DNA of 64,000 nt from Pelagimonas sp050633425 (GCF_050633425.1 NZ_JBOEGM010000026.1:1-64000), one strand, 5' to 3'. Counted from the first letter of the stretch, positions 25,890 to 38,565 are shown. Notes: a model not told the origin generated them from the letters alone. Numbers and translations: made by a program.

Positions 25890-25913
25890 GTTTGGGGGCC
25901 CAAACCCCCAAAC
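25890..25913. terminator. Bidirectional hairpin between choV and the enoyl-CoA hydratase gene
   Basis: GTTTGGGGG (25890-25898) and CCCCCAAAC (25905-25913) form a perfect 9-bp stem with a six-base loop between convergent genes. Flanking T runs are short. Confidence 0.6.
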
Positions 25914-25918
25914 GCTAT

Positions 25919-26524
25919 TTAGCCAATCAGACGTTTGATTGCCGTGGCATGTTCGGGGCTGGCACCCGCGGTGTCTTGGGCCAGCTCTTTGGCAGCATCG
26001 ACAACATCCCCTTCAACAATCTGGTTGATCAAACCCCAGTCCAGCGCGTCTTCAACCGGGATTTTTTGTCCCGCCATCAAAATCATCTTGGCACGAGATG
26101 TCCCGACAAGAGCAGACAACCGTTTGGGATCAGACGGTTGTGGTAAAAACCCAAGTTTCATCACCGGGTAAAAGACTTTGGCACCGGGGGCGGCGATCCG
26201 CAGATCGCAAGCGAGAAACATGCCCATGGCCCCGCCAGCAACCGTTCCGTTGGCCGCGCAGATCGTCAACGCATCCAAACGGGCAATTGCGCCAGACAAC
26301 CGTTCCCAAAGCGGTGAAGTCGCCAGCCCAGCCCTAGCCGCGTCCAAATCTGCGCCTGCGGAAAACACTTTGCCGATACCGGTCAAAACCAAAACCCGCG
26401 ACTCTCGCGCGTCTTCTGCGATCTCACAAAGTTGTTCCAGCATCTCAGCCGTCAGCGAATTGGCCTTGTCTGGGCGGTTAATGGTGGCGACCCAAAGGCC
26501 ACCGTCTTTTTCAAGGGAAATCAA
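25919..26524 (-). CDS. Enoyl-CoA hydratase/isomerase family protein
   Basis: About 201 aa, shorter than the usual 255-260 aa crotonase. Crotonase features are TINRPDKANSLTAEM, GIGKVFSAGADLDAAR, and the oxyanion-hole region AANGTVAGGAMGMFLACDLRIAAP. The usual residues near the second catalytic Glu read KLGFLPQPSDPKRL, so activity may be altered or the protein may be an isomerase-type member. I place the start at a TTG overlapping the upstream SDR stop (TTGA), because the longer open frame to 26827 lies antisense-like over the SDR. It is coupled to the SDR. Confidence 0.78.
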   Translation of the reverse strand: MISLEKDGGLWVATINRPDKANSLTAEMLEQLCEIAEDARESRVLVLTGIGKVFSAGADLDAARAGLATSPLWERLSGAIARLDALTICAANGTVAGGAMGMFLACDLRIAAPGAKVFYPVMKLGFLPQPSDPKRLSALVGTSRAKMILMAGQKIPVEDALDWGLINQIVEGDVVDAAKELAQDTAGASPEHATAIKRLIG

Positions 26525-27270
26525 ATCAAACCTACCTTTTTGCGGATCGTCTCGTCGCGTAGTGAAATTTCGTCGCCCACAAACCCGTCTGCATCCTCGC
26601 CACACATCCAAAGCAATGTTTTGGCGACCCATTCGGGGGGAATGTGATCTGACCAGTCTAGTTTGCTGATTGGATTGATGCCGGACGCTTTGATCTCGCG
26701 CTGCATCTGGGTTGCGACGGTTCCGGGCGATAACGAAAGGGCGCGAATGCCCTGATCGCGGTATTCTTTGTCGGCCATTTTGGTCAACATCAACGCCCCG
26801 GCCTTGGACGAGCAATAATGCGACCACGCCTCAACCGGGCCATGGGCCGCGCCTGATCCGATGGTCAACACTGTGCCTCCGCCGTTCTCCAACATCCCCG
26901 GCAATGCTGCGCGGAACCCATTGAAAACACCCTTGAGATTGATGTCGATCACCTGACCCCAGGCCTCTGGATCGGCCTCGGCCATATGGGCGACCGGTTC
27001 GATTACCCCGGCGTTGTTGATGAGGATATCAAGCCCGCCAAAGGTTTGAATACAGGCATCAACGGCCTGACTAACTTCCCAGTAGCGGGCAATATCGCAT
27101 GGGATTGCAATGGCTTGCTCCCCGAATTCACCGGCAAGTTCGGCAATGGCCTCGGAAGACCGCGCAACCAGTGCCACATTGGCCCCGGCATTGGCGAATA
27201 TCCGCCCAGCCTCGGCTCCGATTCCTCGGCTAGCCCCTGTTATTAAAACGGTTTTTCCAGAAAGATTCAT
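26521..27270 (-). CDS. SDR family oxidoreductase
   Basis: 249 aa classical short-chain dehydrogenase. The NAD(P)-binding motif TGASRGIGAEAGRIF (TGxxxGxG) is at about residues 11-18, NNAG follows at about 88-91, and the catalytic Tyr-Lys lies in WSHYCSSKAGAL. Substrate unknown. It is upstream of, and overlaps, the enoyl-CoA hydratase-like gene, suggesting a shared acyl or CoA-linked pathway, but no more specific call is justified. Confidence 0.88.
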   Translation of the reverse strand: MNLSGKTVLITGASRGIGAEAGRIFANAGANVALVARSSEAIAELAGEFGEQAIAIPCDIARYWEVSQAVDACIQTFGGLDILINNAGVIEPVAHMAEADPEAWGQVIDINLKGVFNGFRAALPGMLENGGGTVLTIGSGAAHGPVEAWSHYCSSKAGALMLTKMADKEYRDQGIRALSLSPGTVATQMQREIKASGINPISKLDWSDHIPPEWVAKTLLWMCGEDADGFVGDEISLRDETIRKKVGLI

Positions 27271-27400
27271 GACAATCGCCCCTCTACATCTCGTAATCTA
27301 GTTAGAGCGTACAAAGTATGGAATCCAGTCCCTTGACCGGCTTTCGTCTGCCTACGACACTAGGGGCACATTTGAACCAACCGACAGAAAGAGGTGGATT

Positions 27401-28918
27401 ATGAAACGGCTTTCCGGGGTATCAGCGCTGGCCCTCTGCGCATTTGTGACCCCAGCCCTCGCGGATGTGACGCCGCAACAGGTCTGGGATGATCTTGAAA
27501 CCTATTTGCAGAGCTTTGGCTACACTGTCTCGGCCACAGAAGTTGCCGATGGTAGCAACCTCATTGTGAATGATGTGGTCATGTCGATGCCAATTCCCGA
27601 AATGGATGGCTCCGTGACCTTTACAATGGGCACAATGGGGCTGACCGATCAGGGCGACGGCACTGTTGCAGTGAGCTTTGCTGAGCAAATGCCGGTCCAC
27701 GTTACCGGCACCGATGGCGGCGACGAGATCGACGTGACCGTTAACTTTGGCCAGCAAGACATGACCATGATTGTGTCGGGTGAGCCGGACAATCTGACAT
27801 ACGACTATTCCGCAACCAAAATGACGATTGCTCTGGGCAAGATGATGGCCGACGGTCAGGAAATCACCCGTGACATGTTCCGTTTTGACGTCGAAGCCGG
27901 CCCGCTAAGCGGCAAATCCACGGTTTTGCGTGCCGCAGGCATGCAAAGCATTTCGCAGGCGCTGAGCTATGGCGATGTCACTTATGACTTTGCCTTTAAC
28001 GACCCAGACAGCGATGACGCCGGACTGTTTAACGGTGCCCTCTCAGGTGTGACAGGTGTCGCCGAGACCGTGATCCCCGAAGGTATCGACTTCTCCGACC
28101 CAACTGCGATTTTCGAAAGCGGGTTTGGCGTAGACGCGACCTTGGCGCATACCGGCGGCCGGATGGAATTTGCGGTTACCGAACACGGCGGGACAACCAA
28201 CGGCAAGACCAGCTCGGCAACCGGCAGCATAACTGTGGCGATGTCGAGTGACAACCTGACATACAAAGTGGATAGTACCGAATCTGCAATCGACCTGTCT
28301 GGTCCCGAAATTCCTGTGCCGGTTAGCGCCAAGATGGCCGAAACGGGCTTTACATTTTCGGCCCCCTTGTCACCCGGTGATGCGCCCCAAGACGCCACGC
28401 TTGAAGTCGTAATGGGTGGGTTCGAAATGGCTGAAATGCTATGGAACCTGTTCGACCCAGCGGCCAATTTGCCCCGCGACCCTGCAACAATTCGCCTTGC
28501 AATGGATGCCAAAGTCTCTCCCTTTGCCAACATCTTTGATCCAAAAGCCATGGCCAAAATGGAGATGGAAGGCGGCGTTCCGGGTGAGCTGAATTCGGTT
28601 AACCTACGCGAATTGGTTATCGATGCTGTGGGGGGCAAAATTTTGGGCTCCGGCGCGTTCACCTTTGACAACTCCGACATGGAAAGCTTTGATGGCCTGC
28701 CGCGTCCAGAAGGCAAGTTGGACCTGTCAGTCGCTGGTGCGAATGGCTTGATCGACAAGCTGATCGGCATGGGCCTGATGGGTGAAGAGGACGCCATGGG
28801 TGCACGGATGATGATGGGCATGTTCACAGTGCCGGGTGCAGAACCCGACACGGCCACATCTGTTATCGAAGTAAATGCCGAAGGTCATGTTTTGGCCAAT
28901 GGTCAGCGTTTGAAGTAA
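27401..28918 (+). CDS. DUF2125 family exported protein
   Basis: 505 aa with a signal peptide (LSGVSALALCAFVTPALA). The mature part is beta-rich and repetitive in style, with many DxDxTxxVxx strands and a C-terminal KLDLSVAGANGLIDKLIGMG region, consistent with the DUF2125 family of alphaproteobacterial envelope proteins. There is no catalytic motif. AAAGAGGTGG precedes the ATG. It stands alone, with a good terminator just after it. Confidence 0.75.
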   Translation: MKRLSGVSALALCAFVTPALADVTPQQVWDDLETYLQSFGYTVSATEVADGSNLIVNDVVMSMPIPEMDGSVTFTMGTMGLTDQGDGTVAVSFAEQMPVHVTGTDGGDEIDVTVNFGQQDMTMIVSGEPDNLTYDYSATKMTIALGKMMADGQEITRDMFRFDVEAGPLSGKSTVLRAAGMQSISQALSYGDVTYDFAFNDPDSDDAGLFNGALSGVTGVAETVIPEGIDFSDPTAIFESGFGVDATLAHTGGRMEFAVTEHGGTTNGKTSSATGSITVAMSSDNLTYKVDSTESAIDLSGPEIPVPVSAKMAETGFTFSAPLSPGDAPQDATLEVVMGGFEMAEMLWNLFDPAANLPRDPATIRLAMDAKVSPFANIFDPKAMAKMEMEGGVPGELNSVNLRELVIDAVGGKILGSGAFTFDNSDMESFDGLPRPEGKLDLSVAGANGLIDKLIGMGLMGEEDAMGARMMMGMFTVPGAEPDTATSVIEVNAEGHVLANGQRLK

Positions 28919-28928
28919 CGCAGCTTCT

Positions 28929-28970
28929 GGAAATGGGCGGAGCAATCTGCCCATTTCCCTTTATCTTTGT
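28929..28970 (+). terminator. Intrinsic terminator after the DUF2125 gene
   Basis: GGAAATGGGC (28929-28938) and GCCCATTTCC (28949-28958) form a perfect 10-bp stem with a 10-base loop, followed by the T-rich CTTTATCTTTGT. Confidence 0.78.
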
Positions 28971-29225
28971 GTTTCCTAACCCGGTCGCCAGATGGAAACA
29001 TGCCCCCGGTTGGGGGGCGGGAGCAACCTTTGATATAGTTTGATATAGAATGTAGCTCCCACCTCTATCCGTGGCCTAGAACCCGGATTGTGTCGGCCCT
29101 GCATCACCGCCCAACGCACCGTCAAATTAACAACGGCGGATTTGGCGGTTGGTGGTGACCACTTTCGACACAGCCCGACCGGTCCTCTTGTACTCGGGCA
29201 GCTTGGATGACCGGTCGCGATGATG
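28971..29225. other. Intergenic stretch with nested inverted and tandem repeats, no gene
   Basis: Within the gap 28919-29225 I find no credible gene. It holds a GCCCCC / GGGGGC hairpin (29002-29018), an inverted repeat GGGAGC (29019-29024) / GCTCCC (29055-29060), and inside that loop two exact tandem copies of TTTGATATAG (29029-29038 and 29039-29048). A further GCCCGA...TCGGGC inverted repeat lies near 29173-29199. An open frame across the region on the minus strand lacks family features and a ribosome binding site. Confidence 0.6.
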
Positions 29226-29978
29226 TTACTTCCGCAACGCGGGCAAGCCGACACCCGTCGCTTCAAATCCGCCATCTGCGGCCAGAATCTGACCGGTCAC
29301 AAACGATGCTTTTTCCGATGCCAGAAAGCAGATCGCTTCCGCAATCTCACGCTCGCTCCCATACCGGTTCAATGGCAAAGCATCGTGATAGGCGTCGATG
29401 ATCTCTTGGGAATGAACCGCCATCGCCAGTTTGGTGCGCACCGGGCCCGGTGCCACGCAATTGACGCGGATACCGTGCTCGCCCAATTCAGCGGCGTGTT
29501 GCTTGGTCAGCTGGATCACGGCCGCTTTTGATGTTCCATAAGCGACCCGCAAGGTCGACGCCCGTAAACCGCTGATCGAGGCGATATTGACCACCGATCC
29601 ACGTGTTGCCTTCAAGGCATCCGTACAGGCCTGTGTGCACAGGAAAACCCCGTCCAGGTTGGTTTCCATCACCCGGCGCCAAGCGGCGAAATCTGTGTCG
29701 GCAACGGGTCCAAATTCGGCCACCCCGGCGTTGTTGATCAATGCATCAATTTGGCCGAGCCAGGTCATGACATCCGACACCATGCCCTCGACGGCAGCTG
29801 GGTCCGAGACGTCCCGTTCGACGGCCAAAACATTGCTGCGCGTTTCTGCGGCCTTGGACAATTCAGGCCCGTCGCGATCAACCATCGCAACATCCCAGCC
29901 CATTTCCAAAAATAAATCTGTCGTAGCAAGCCCGATCCCGCGCGCCGCCCCCGTCACAACTGCAACTTTCTTAGTCAT
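29226..29978 (-). CDS. SDR family oxidoreductase
   Basis: 250 aa classical SDR. It has TGAARGIGLATTDLF for cofactor binding, DALINNAGVAE, a catalytic region with YGTSKAAVIQLTKQ, and FVTGQILAADGGFEATG near the C-terminus as in FabG-like members. An acidic residue after strand 2 (VDRDGP) suggests NAD preference. It is not linked closely to the SDR at 26521 and its substrate is unknown. UbiH-like monooxygenase lies 77 bases upstream in the same direction. Confidence 0.88.
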   Translation of the reverse strand: MTKKVAVVTGAARGIGLATTDLFLEMGWDVAMVDRDGPELSKAAETRSNVLAVERDVSDPAAVEGMVSDVMTWLGQIDALINNAGVAEFGPVADTDFAAWRRVMETNLDGVFLCTQACTDALKATRGSVVNIASISGLRASTLRVAYGTSKAAVIQLTKQHAAELGEHGIRVNCVAPGPVRTKLAMAVHSQEIIDAYHDALPLNRYGSEREIAEAICFLASEKASFVTGQILAADGGFEATGVGLPALRK

Positions 29979-30054
29979 GAAGCCCCCCTGCTTCTCTTTT
30001 GCATTAACTCCCGGAGAGGCACCTGTGGCGATGGAGCAAGGCCCCTGTCGCCCC

Positions 30055-31266
30055 CTAAAGGCGCATCAAATCCGGTAAATCTCCGGTCAACCCAGCGGCC
30101 TCGCGGATAAACCCGCGCCTCACTCCCGGCAGGCTACCGACAACAGCCATGCCAAGATCACGCCCCATGCGCAATAGCGCGTTGTCGTTGGAAAACAGCC
30201 TGTTAAACAGATCTGTCGCCGCCGCTAGAGACGCGGTGTCCCAGCGACGCCAGCTTTGGTAACGTTCTAACACCAGCTCTGATGCGAAATCCTCTCCGCG
30301 CTGAACCGCATGTGTGATCACATGCGCAAGGGCTGCGACATCGCGCAGTCCGGCGTTCAGCCCTTGCCCGGCGATTGGATGCATGCCGTGGGCCGCGTCA
30401 CCGATCAACGCCATCCGTGTATCGATGAACCGATTGGCCAGTGTCAGGTTGAGCGGGTAGGCAAACCTCTGGCCTTCAAGGGAAATGTCGCCGAGGAAGT
30501 CGCCAAACCGCGGGCGTAAAACCTGCAGGTATTCCTGTTCAGACAGGGCATTTATGGCACGGGCCTGCGCATCTCTCTCGCTCCAGACAATCGAACTGCG
30601 GTTGCCTGTCAGCGGCAAGATCGCCAAGGGCCCCGGCGGTAAAAACAATTGGTGCGCGACACCACCATGCGGTTTTTCATGGGCGATGGCGCACACCAAA
30701 GCCGTCTGAGAGTAGCTCCATCCCGTCCGTCTGATACCGGCGCGGGCGCAAGTTCCACTTGCCCGACCATCGGCCCCAACCAACAAACGGCCGCTGATCT
30801 CTTCACCGCTGACCAATGTCACCTGCGCATGACGGGCGTCGCAATCCTGCGCAACAACGGTTTCGCCCGCGCGGTGCGTGATCAGTGGCTCTGCTTCCAT
30901 TGCCCCAAGCAAAGCACGGCGCAAATACCGATCTTCAAGCATATAGCCCATCGGGCCTTCTTCAATCTCAGCACTGTCAAAATGCAGGCCCAAAAACACC
31001 GAAGCATCCCCAACGCGCCCGTCCGAGACTTTAATCTCATTCATCGCCTGGGCATTTTCAGCCAAATCACCCCAAAGCCCGAGTGCCGCCAACATACGTT
31101 TAGACGATTGCGCCAATGCATAAGATCGCCCATCGAAGCCCGGATCATCACGGGTATCTTTGGGCAGGGCGTCAATCACTGTGCTGCGAAGCCCAACCTG
31201 CGCCGCCGCCAAAGCCAAAGCCGGGCCGTTTAGCCCACCGCCGACGATGATGAGATCGTTGTTCAT
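30055..31266 (-). CDS. UbiH/UbiF/COQ6-type FAD-dependent monooxygenase
   Basis: 403 aa aromatic-ring hydroxylase. FAD-binding motifs are the N-terminal IVGGGLNGPALALAAAQVG (GxGxxG variant) and the second site GDAAHGMHPIAGQGLNAGLRD, the signature of ubiquinone-biosynthesis hydroxylases. It likely hydroxylates the ubiquinone precursor ring at one position; which of positions 1, 5 or 6 cannot be told. The length is normal. It is divergent from the amidase gene. Confidence 0.88.
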   Translation of the reverse strand: MNNDLIIVGGGLNGPALALAAAQVGLRSTVIDALPKDTRDDPGFDGRSYALAQSSKRMLAALGLWGDLAENAQAMNEIKVSDGRVGDASVFLGLHFDSAEIEEGPMGYMLEDRYLRRALLGAMEAEPLITHRAGETVVAQDCDARHAQVTLVSGEEISGRLLVGADGRASGTCARAGIRRTGWSYSQTALVCAIAHEKPHGGVAHQLFLPPGPLAILPLTGNRSSIVWSERDAQARAINALSEQEYLQVLRPRFGDFLGDISLEGQRFAYPLNLTLANRFIDTRMALIGDAAHGMHPIAGQGLNAGLRDVAALAHVITHAVQRGEDFASELVLERYQSWRRWDTASLAAATDLFNRLFSNDNALLRMGRDLGMAVVGSLPGVRRGFIREAAGLTGDLPDLMRL

Positions 31267-31371
31267 GCTGTTTATCTCACTCGGTTTTTAGCAGGCAATA
31301 TGCGCTTCAAATCGCGATTGTCCATGCGCTTCGGTGCCGCTACCGTAATGAAAACAGCAAAGGGTGGCGGT

Positions 31372-32703
31372 ATGGATTGGACAGTCAAAAGCGCAAGCGA
31401 GATGGGCGCGGCCATTGGGGCAGGGGCGCTTGACCCTGTGGAACTGACGCAGAGCTTTCTGGACAAGATCGCCACGCATCCTTTGGCCGATCGAATCTAT
31501 GCGCGGGTCACACCCAACCGCGCGTTGGCCGAGGCCCGTGCAGCGTCGCAGCGCGCCAAAATCGGGCGGCGATTGTCTGGGCTGGATGGTGTGCCGGTGA
31601 GCTGGAAGGACTTGTTTGATACGGCCGGAACCGCCACCGAAGCCGGGTCGGCTCTGCTTACGGGGCGGGTGCCAGATCGTGATGCCGAGGTGTTGAATAC
31701 GGCCTCTGCCATGGGCTTGGTCTGTTTGGGTAAAACCCACATGTCCGAGCTTGCCTTTTCAGGCTTGGGGTTAAACCCCGTGACCGCAACATCGCCTTGC
31801 GTAAACGACCACGACGCAGTGGCTGGTGGATCGTCGTCTGGTGCGGCAACATCTGTGGCATTTGGGCTGGCGGCGGCGGCGATTGGGTCTGACACGGGGG
31901 GATCGGTGCGTATCCCGTCCGCTTGGAATGACCTGGTGGGCTTGAAAACAACGTCTGGCCGTGTGTCGTTGCAAGGTGTTGTTCCACTGGCGGTCAAGTT
32001 CGACACGGTTGGGCCGTTGTGCCGAACTGTGGCGGATGCCGCACAGATGCTTGCCGTCTTGGAAGGCCGAGGCGGGCCCGATTTACGGGGCGCACAGGGG
32101 CTCAAGGGGAGACGTTTTGCAGCTCTGCAAACAATCGTGTTGGAAGATTTGGCCCCCCAAGTGGCGCAATCCTATTCTGAGTCCTTGGACAAAATGCGCG
32201 ATGCCGGTGCCGAAATTGTGCCCCTTGATGTGCCGCAACTTGTGGCGTCAATGAATGACGCTGGCGTTCTTTATACGACCGAGGCATGGGCGACCTGGCG
32301 CAACGAAATTACTGCGCAGCCTGACCTGATGTTCAAACCGATCCGAGAGCGATTTGAAGCCGGGCAGCACCCCAGCGGCGCAGATTACGTGGCGGCATGG
32401 CAGCGTTTGGACCAGATGAGAACGGCATGGGCCACCGCAACCGCCGGTTTTGACGCAGTTTTGTGCCCCACGGCACCCAACTTGCCGCCTAAAATTGATG
32501 CGCTGATGGAGCTGGGGGAGACCTATGTCACGGCCAACCTCTTGACGCTGCGCAACACCCGCGTCGGCAATCTGACAGGAGGCTGCGGCATCACCATTCC
32601 AACCGGCACTCCGAGTTGTGGATTGCTTTTGACCGGGGCGCCAATGCAAGAAGATCGGCTTCTTAGGGTCGCACAGGCGGTTGAAATGGCCTTGAAAGCC
32701 TAG
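31372..32703 (+). CDS. Amidase signature family protein (GatA-like)
   Basis: 443 aa. The Ser-Ser-Lys triad is visible: Lys in GVPVSWKDLFDTAG, and the two serines in VAGGSSSGAATSVAFGL, with GSDTGGSVRIPSAW as the nucleophile region. The start MDWTVKSASE follows AAAGGGTGG; an open frame 24 codons longer is not conserved-looking. Such proteins hydrolyse small amides. Because it stands without gatB or gatC, it is more likely a catabolic amidase than the amidotransferase subunit. Confidence 0.87.
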   Translation: MDWTVKSASEMGAAIGAGALDPVELTQSFLDKIATHPLADRIYARVTPNRALAEARAASQRAKIGRRLSGLDGVPVSWKDLFDTAGTATEAGSALLTGRVPDRDAEVLNTASAMGLVCLGKTHMSELAFSGLGLNPVTATSPCVNDHDAVAGGSSSGAATSVAFGLAAAAIGSDTGGSVRIPSAWNDLVGLKTTSGRVSLQGVVPLAVKFDTVGPLCRTVADAAQMLAVLEGRGGPDLRGAQGLKGRRFAALQTIVLEDLAPQVAQSYSESLDKMRDAGAEIVPLDVPQLVASMNDAGVLYTTEAWATWRNEITAQPDLMFKPIRERFEAGQHPSGADYVAAWQRLDQMRTAWATATAGFDAVLCPTAPNLPPKIDALMELGETYVTANLLTLRNTRVGNLTGGCGITIPTGTPSCGLLLTGAPMQEDRLLRVAQAVEMALKA

Positions 32704-32848
32704 GGAAAGCCCCGGCAGAAACGCACCTGCGACATTCAAGCCACATCCTACGGGGAACAAACGCGGATTCTGGACAGGAGCCGCCGCAATTTCGTATCCT
32801 GCGCTCAAACGGGGCGACAATGATCCCGTAACCTGAGGCAGTATTATC

Positions 32849-34018
32849 ATGTTCCCCGAGCGGTTTTCGAACCTACCGGCCTATGCGTTCCCGCGTCTGC
32901 GCGCCCTTTTGGACGTGCATGAACCGGGTGGCGAGGTTCGGCATATGTCGATTGGAGAGCCCAAACACGCCTTTCCGGCGTGGGTGACGGATGTGATTGT
33001 CGAACATGCTGCGGAATTTGGGCGATACCCGATCAATGAGGGCACGCCTGAACTGCGCGCGGCCATCGCGGGCTGGCTCAAGCGCCGTTACGACGCTGAT
33101 GTTGACCCTGATACGCAAATTTTGGCGCTAAACGGCACCCGCGAAGGGCTTTATAACGCTGGTATCGCGCTCTGCCCGCAAGGCAGCACCGTGCTGATGC
33201 CGAACCCATTTTATCAGGTCTATATGATCTCGGCGATCTCAGCGGCGGCTGAACCTGTCTTTGTACCGGCGACCGATACAACGGGTCATCTTCCTGATTT
33301 CACGACGCTTCCGGTCGACCAATTGGACCGGGCAGCTCTGTGTTACATCTGCTCACCGGCCAATCCGCAGGGGGTCATCGCCGATGAAGCCTATTGGCAA
33401 GCGTTGATTGAACTGGGCGAAAAGCACGATTTTCAGATCCTTGCTGATGAGTGTTATTCCGAAGTGTATCGAGACACGCCTCCCGTTGGTGCCTTGCAAG
33501 TCGCGCAAGCAATGGGTGCGAACGCCGAGCGGGTTTTGACCTTTCATTCCTTGTCCAAGCGTTCGAACCTGCCGGGGCTTCGGTCAGGGTTTGTCGCGGG
33601 CGGACCGCAAAGCATTGCGCGATTGAAACAACTGCGCGCCTATGCGGGTGCGCCCATTCCGATGCCGCTTCAGCGCGCATCCGAACGGCTCTGGGCCGAC
33701 GAAGAGCACGTGGTCGAAAACCGGGCGCTCTATAAAGCGAAATATGAATTGGCTGATCGCATTTTCGGCAATGTGCCCGGTTACATGTCCCCCAACGCGG
33801 GCATGTTCCTGTGGCTTCCTGTCGAAGATGGCGAAGAGGCAACCTTGAAACTCTGGAAGGAAACTGGCGTGCGTGTGCTGCCGGGGTCCTATCTGTCGCG
33901 CGATACTGCTGACGGAAATCCGGGGCAGGGATTTATACGGGTGGCCCTGGTCGCCCCTTACAAAGACACCGAAACAGGACTGACCCTCATCCGGGACTGC
34001 CTGTTTGGACAAGAATAA
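32849..34018 (+). CDS. Class I aminotransferase, probably N-succinyldiaminopimelate aminotransferase
   Basis: 389 aa fold type I PLP enzyme. PLP lysine region: TFHSLSKRSNLPGLRSGFVAG; cofactor-contacting ICSPANPQGVIAD and ILADECYSEVYRD. Its N-terminus (PERFSNLPAYAFPRLRALLD) resembles DapC-type enzymes of lysine and peptidoglycan precursor synthesis, but other class I aminotransferases cannot be excluded, so no symbol is given. The stop lies 16 bases before ftsK, suggesting cotranscription. Confidence 0.82.
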   Translation: MFPERFSNLPAYAFPRLRALLDVHEPGGEVRHMSIGEPKHAFPAWVTDVIVEHAAEFGRYPINEGTPELRAAIAGWLKRRYDADVDPDTQILALNGTREGLYNAGIALCPQGSTVLMPNPFYQVYMISAISAAAEPVFVPATDTTGHLPDFTTLPVDQLDRAALCYICSPANPQGVIADEAYWQALIELGEKHDFQILADECYSEVYRDTPPVGALQVAQAMGANAERVLTFHSLSKRSNLPGLRSGFVAGGPQSIARLKQLRAYAGAPIPMPLQRASERLWADEEHVVENRALYKAKYELADRIFGNVPGYMSPNAGMFLWLPVEDGEEATLKLWKETGVRVLPGSYLSRDTADGNPGQGFIRVALVAPYKDTETGLTLIRDCLFGQE

Positions 34019-34034
34019 AAAGACGAGGCACGGT

Positions 34035-37115
<3,081 letters not shown>

Positions 37116-37128
37116 GAGACCGACCATA

Positions 37129-37842
37129 TTGCCTGATTTTGCCAGTTTTCGAAGCGCTGTCGCACAGCTAAAGACGTTGCCGATCAAGGAACGCCGGAAA
37201 CAGGCAAAGGCGCTTGGTTATGCCGCTATGGAGTTGGAGAAGGCCGGGGCCTTGCAAAACGCCAAGGAAATGACGGTTGCGATTGAGGCACTGGCCGCAG
37301 GGGCCATGGCCCATTACGCTTCACAGCGTCTCCATATGTCTCGGGCACGCTTGATGCGAAGGCGGCGCGAGGCTCTCGGCGATCCCGAACCCAAGATCCT
37401 TTTGGAAAAAGCGCGGACGTTGGATGTCGAGGCAGGGGGGCTTTGGATACAAGACGCCAGCAAGGATGTTGAGTATTCGGACAAAGAGCCTCTTCACAGC
37501 CATATGAACCGGTTGGGATATTTGTTCCTGAACTTGGGAGGTGACGGAGCCGTCAAAGTGCGGCTTCGCATTCATGAAAGCGGCGCTTGTGAACCGCAAT
37601 CGCTTGAATTCAGGCGGCTCCGCGAGGCTACACAAGACGCTCGCCTGTCTTGTCCTACTGGAAAGCTGCGGATTTCTGGTGGTGGTGCCAAAAAGCTTGA
37701 GGTCTTGATTCCGGCTGGAAATCATCGCGTCGCGGCATATGGGCTTGGAATTGGGCGTGTGCCCGAGTGTCTGATTCTGGTGTCACCACAGGGGGATCGG
37801 GCCCCTGATCCGCTGACAGATACACCCGAGTTGCAGCTTTAA
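37129..37842 (+). CDS. Conserved hypothetical protein downstream of ftsK
   Basis: 237 aa, no recognised domain. Residues 1-85 are helical and basic (LKTLPIKERRKQAKALGYAAME, SRARLMRRRREALG); residues about 125-215 look beta-rich. No signal peptide or membrane segment is seen. The start is a TTG 14 bases after the ftsK stop; the next in-frame Met would drop 33 residues. It lies between ftsK and lolA in the same direction. The frame is long and codon usage looks like its neighbours, so I consider it real. Confidence 0.6.
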   Translation: MPDFASFRSAVAQLKTLPIKERRKQAKALGYAAMELEKAGALQNAKEMTVAIEALAAGAMAHYASQRLHMSRARLMRRRREALGDPEPKILLEKARTLDVEAGGLWIQDASKDVEYSDKEPLHSHMNRLGYLFLNLGGDGAVKVRLRIHESGACEPQSLEFRRLREATQDARLSCPTGKLRISGGGAKKLEVLIPAGNHRVAAYGLGIGRVPECLILVSPQGDRAPDPLTDTPELQL

Positions 37843-37963
37843 GCCAATCTCTCCCCCTTGATCGGCGCCCTTTCGCCCCTGATATCTGTTGCCACGCCCG
37901 CGCTATCGCATATCCGCACGGATCATGCGACAAAGCAGGCAATAGGAGCAGAAGGACCCAAGG

Positions 37964-38554
37964 ATGATCCGCATATTTGTCGCCGCTTTGGCGCTGCTGA
38001 TCGCAGCCATGCCCGCACAGGCACAAAAACTGTCGCTCAATGAGCTGTCGCGATACCTCAACACCATCAAATCCGCCGAAAGCAGTTTCACCCAGATCAA
38101 TGCCGATGGCACGGTGTCAACTGGGACGATCTTGATCAAACGACCCGGTAAGGTGAGGTTTGACTATAACCCCCCTGAACGGGCTCTGGTGCTTGCCTCG
38201 GCCGGTGCCGTTTACATTCTCGATCGCAAACTAGGTGGACAGCCGGAGACCTACCCGCTCAAACGCACGCCCTTGTCGATTATCCTCGCAAAGAAGGTCA
38301 ATCTTGGCGCCGCTGGGATGGTGACGGGGCACAGCTATGATGGCACAGCAACCATTGTCACCGCACAAGACCCAAAACATCCCGAATATGGGTCAATCCA
38401 ACTGAAATTCACTGGAAACCCGGCGCAGTTGCGTCAATGGGTGATCAACGACGGCAACGGGTCAACCACAACTGTGGTTTTGGGTGGGTTGGCGCAAAAG
38501 AGCCTCCCCAACCGGATTTTCTACATCGAACCAGAGCTCGAAAAGCTCAAGTAA
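37964..38554 (+). CDS. lolA: Outer-membrane lipoprotein carrier protein
   Basis: 196 aa. A signal peptide (MIRIFVAALALLIAAMPAQAQ) precedes a LolA fold: LNTIKSAESSFTQINADGTVSTGTILIKRPGKVRFDYNPP is the family start. LolA carries lipoproteins through the periplasm from LolCDE to the outer membrane. The downstream-of-ftsK position is a conserved arrangement in proteobacteria (ftsK-lolA), which supports the call. AAGGACCCAAGG precedes the ATG. Confidence 0.93.
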   Translation: MIRIFVAALALLIAAMPAQAQKLSLNELSRYLNTIKSAESSFTQINADGTVSTGTILIKRPGKVRFDYNPPERALVLASAGAVYILDRKLGGQPETYPLKRTPLSIILAKKVNLGAAGMVTGHSYDGTATIVTAQDPKHPEYGSIQLKFTGNPAQLRQWVINDGNGSTTTVVLGGLAQKSLPNRIFYIEPELEKLK

Positions 38555-38565
38555 CCCAAGCGATT

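Noticed and set aside
28976..29275. 99-codon open frame on the minus strand between DUF2125 and an SDR
   Set aside because: There is no ribosome binding site and the composition is unlike a folded protein. It reads through the repeat-rich spacer and overlaps the SDR end.
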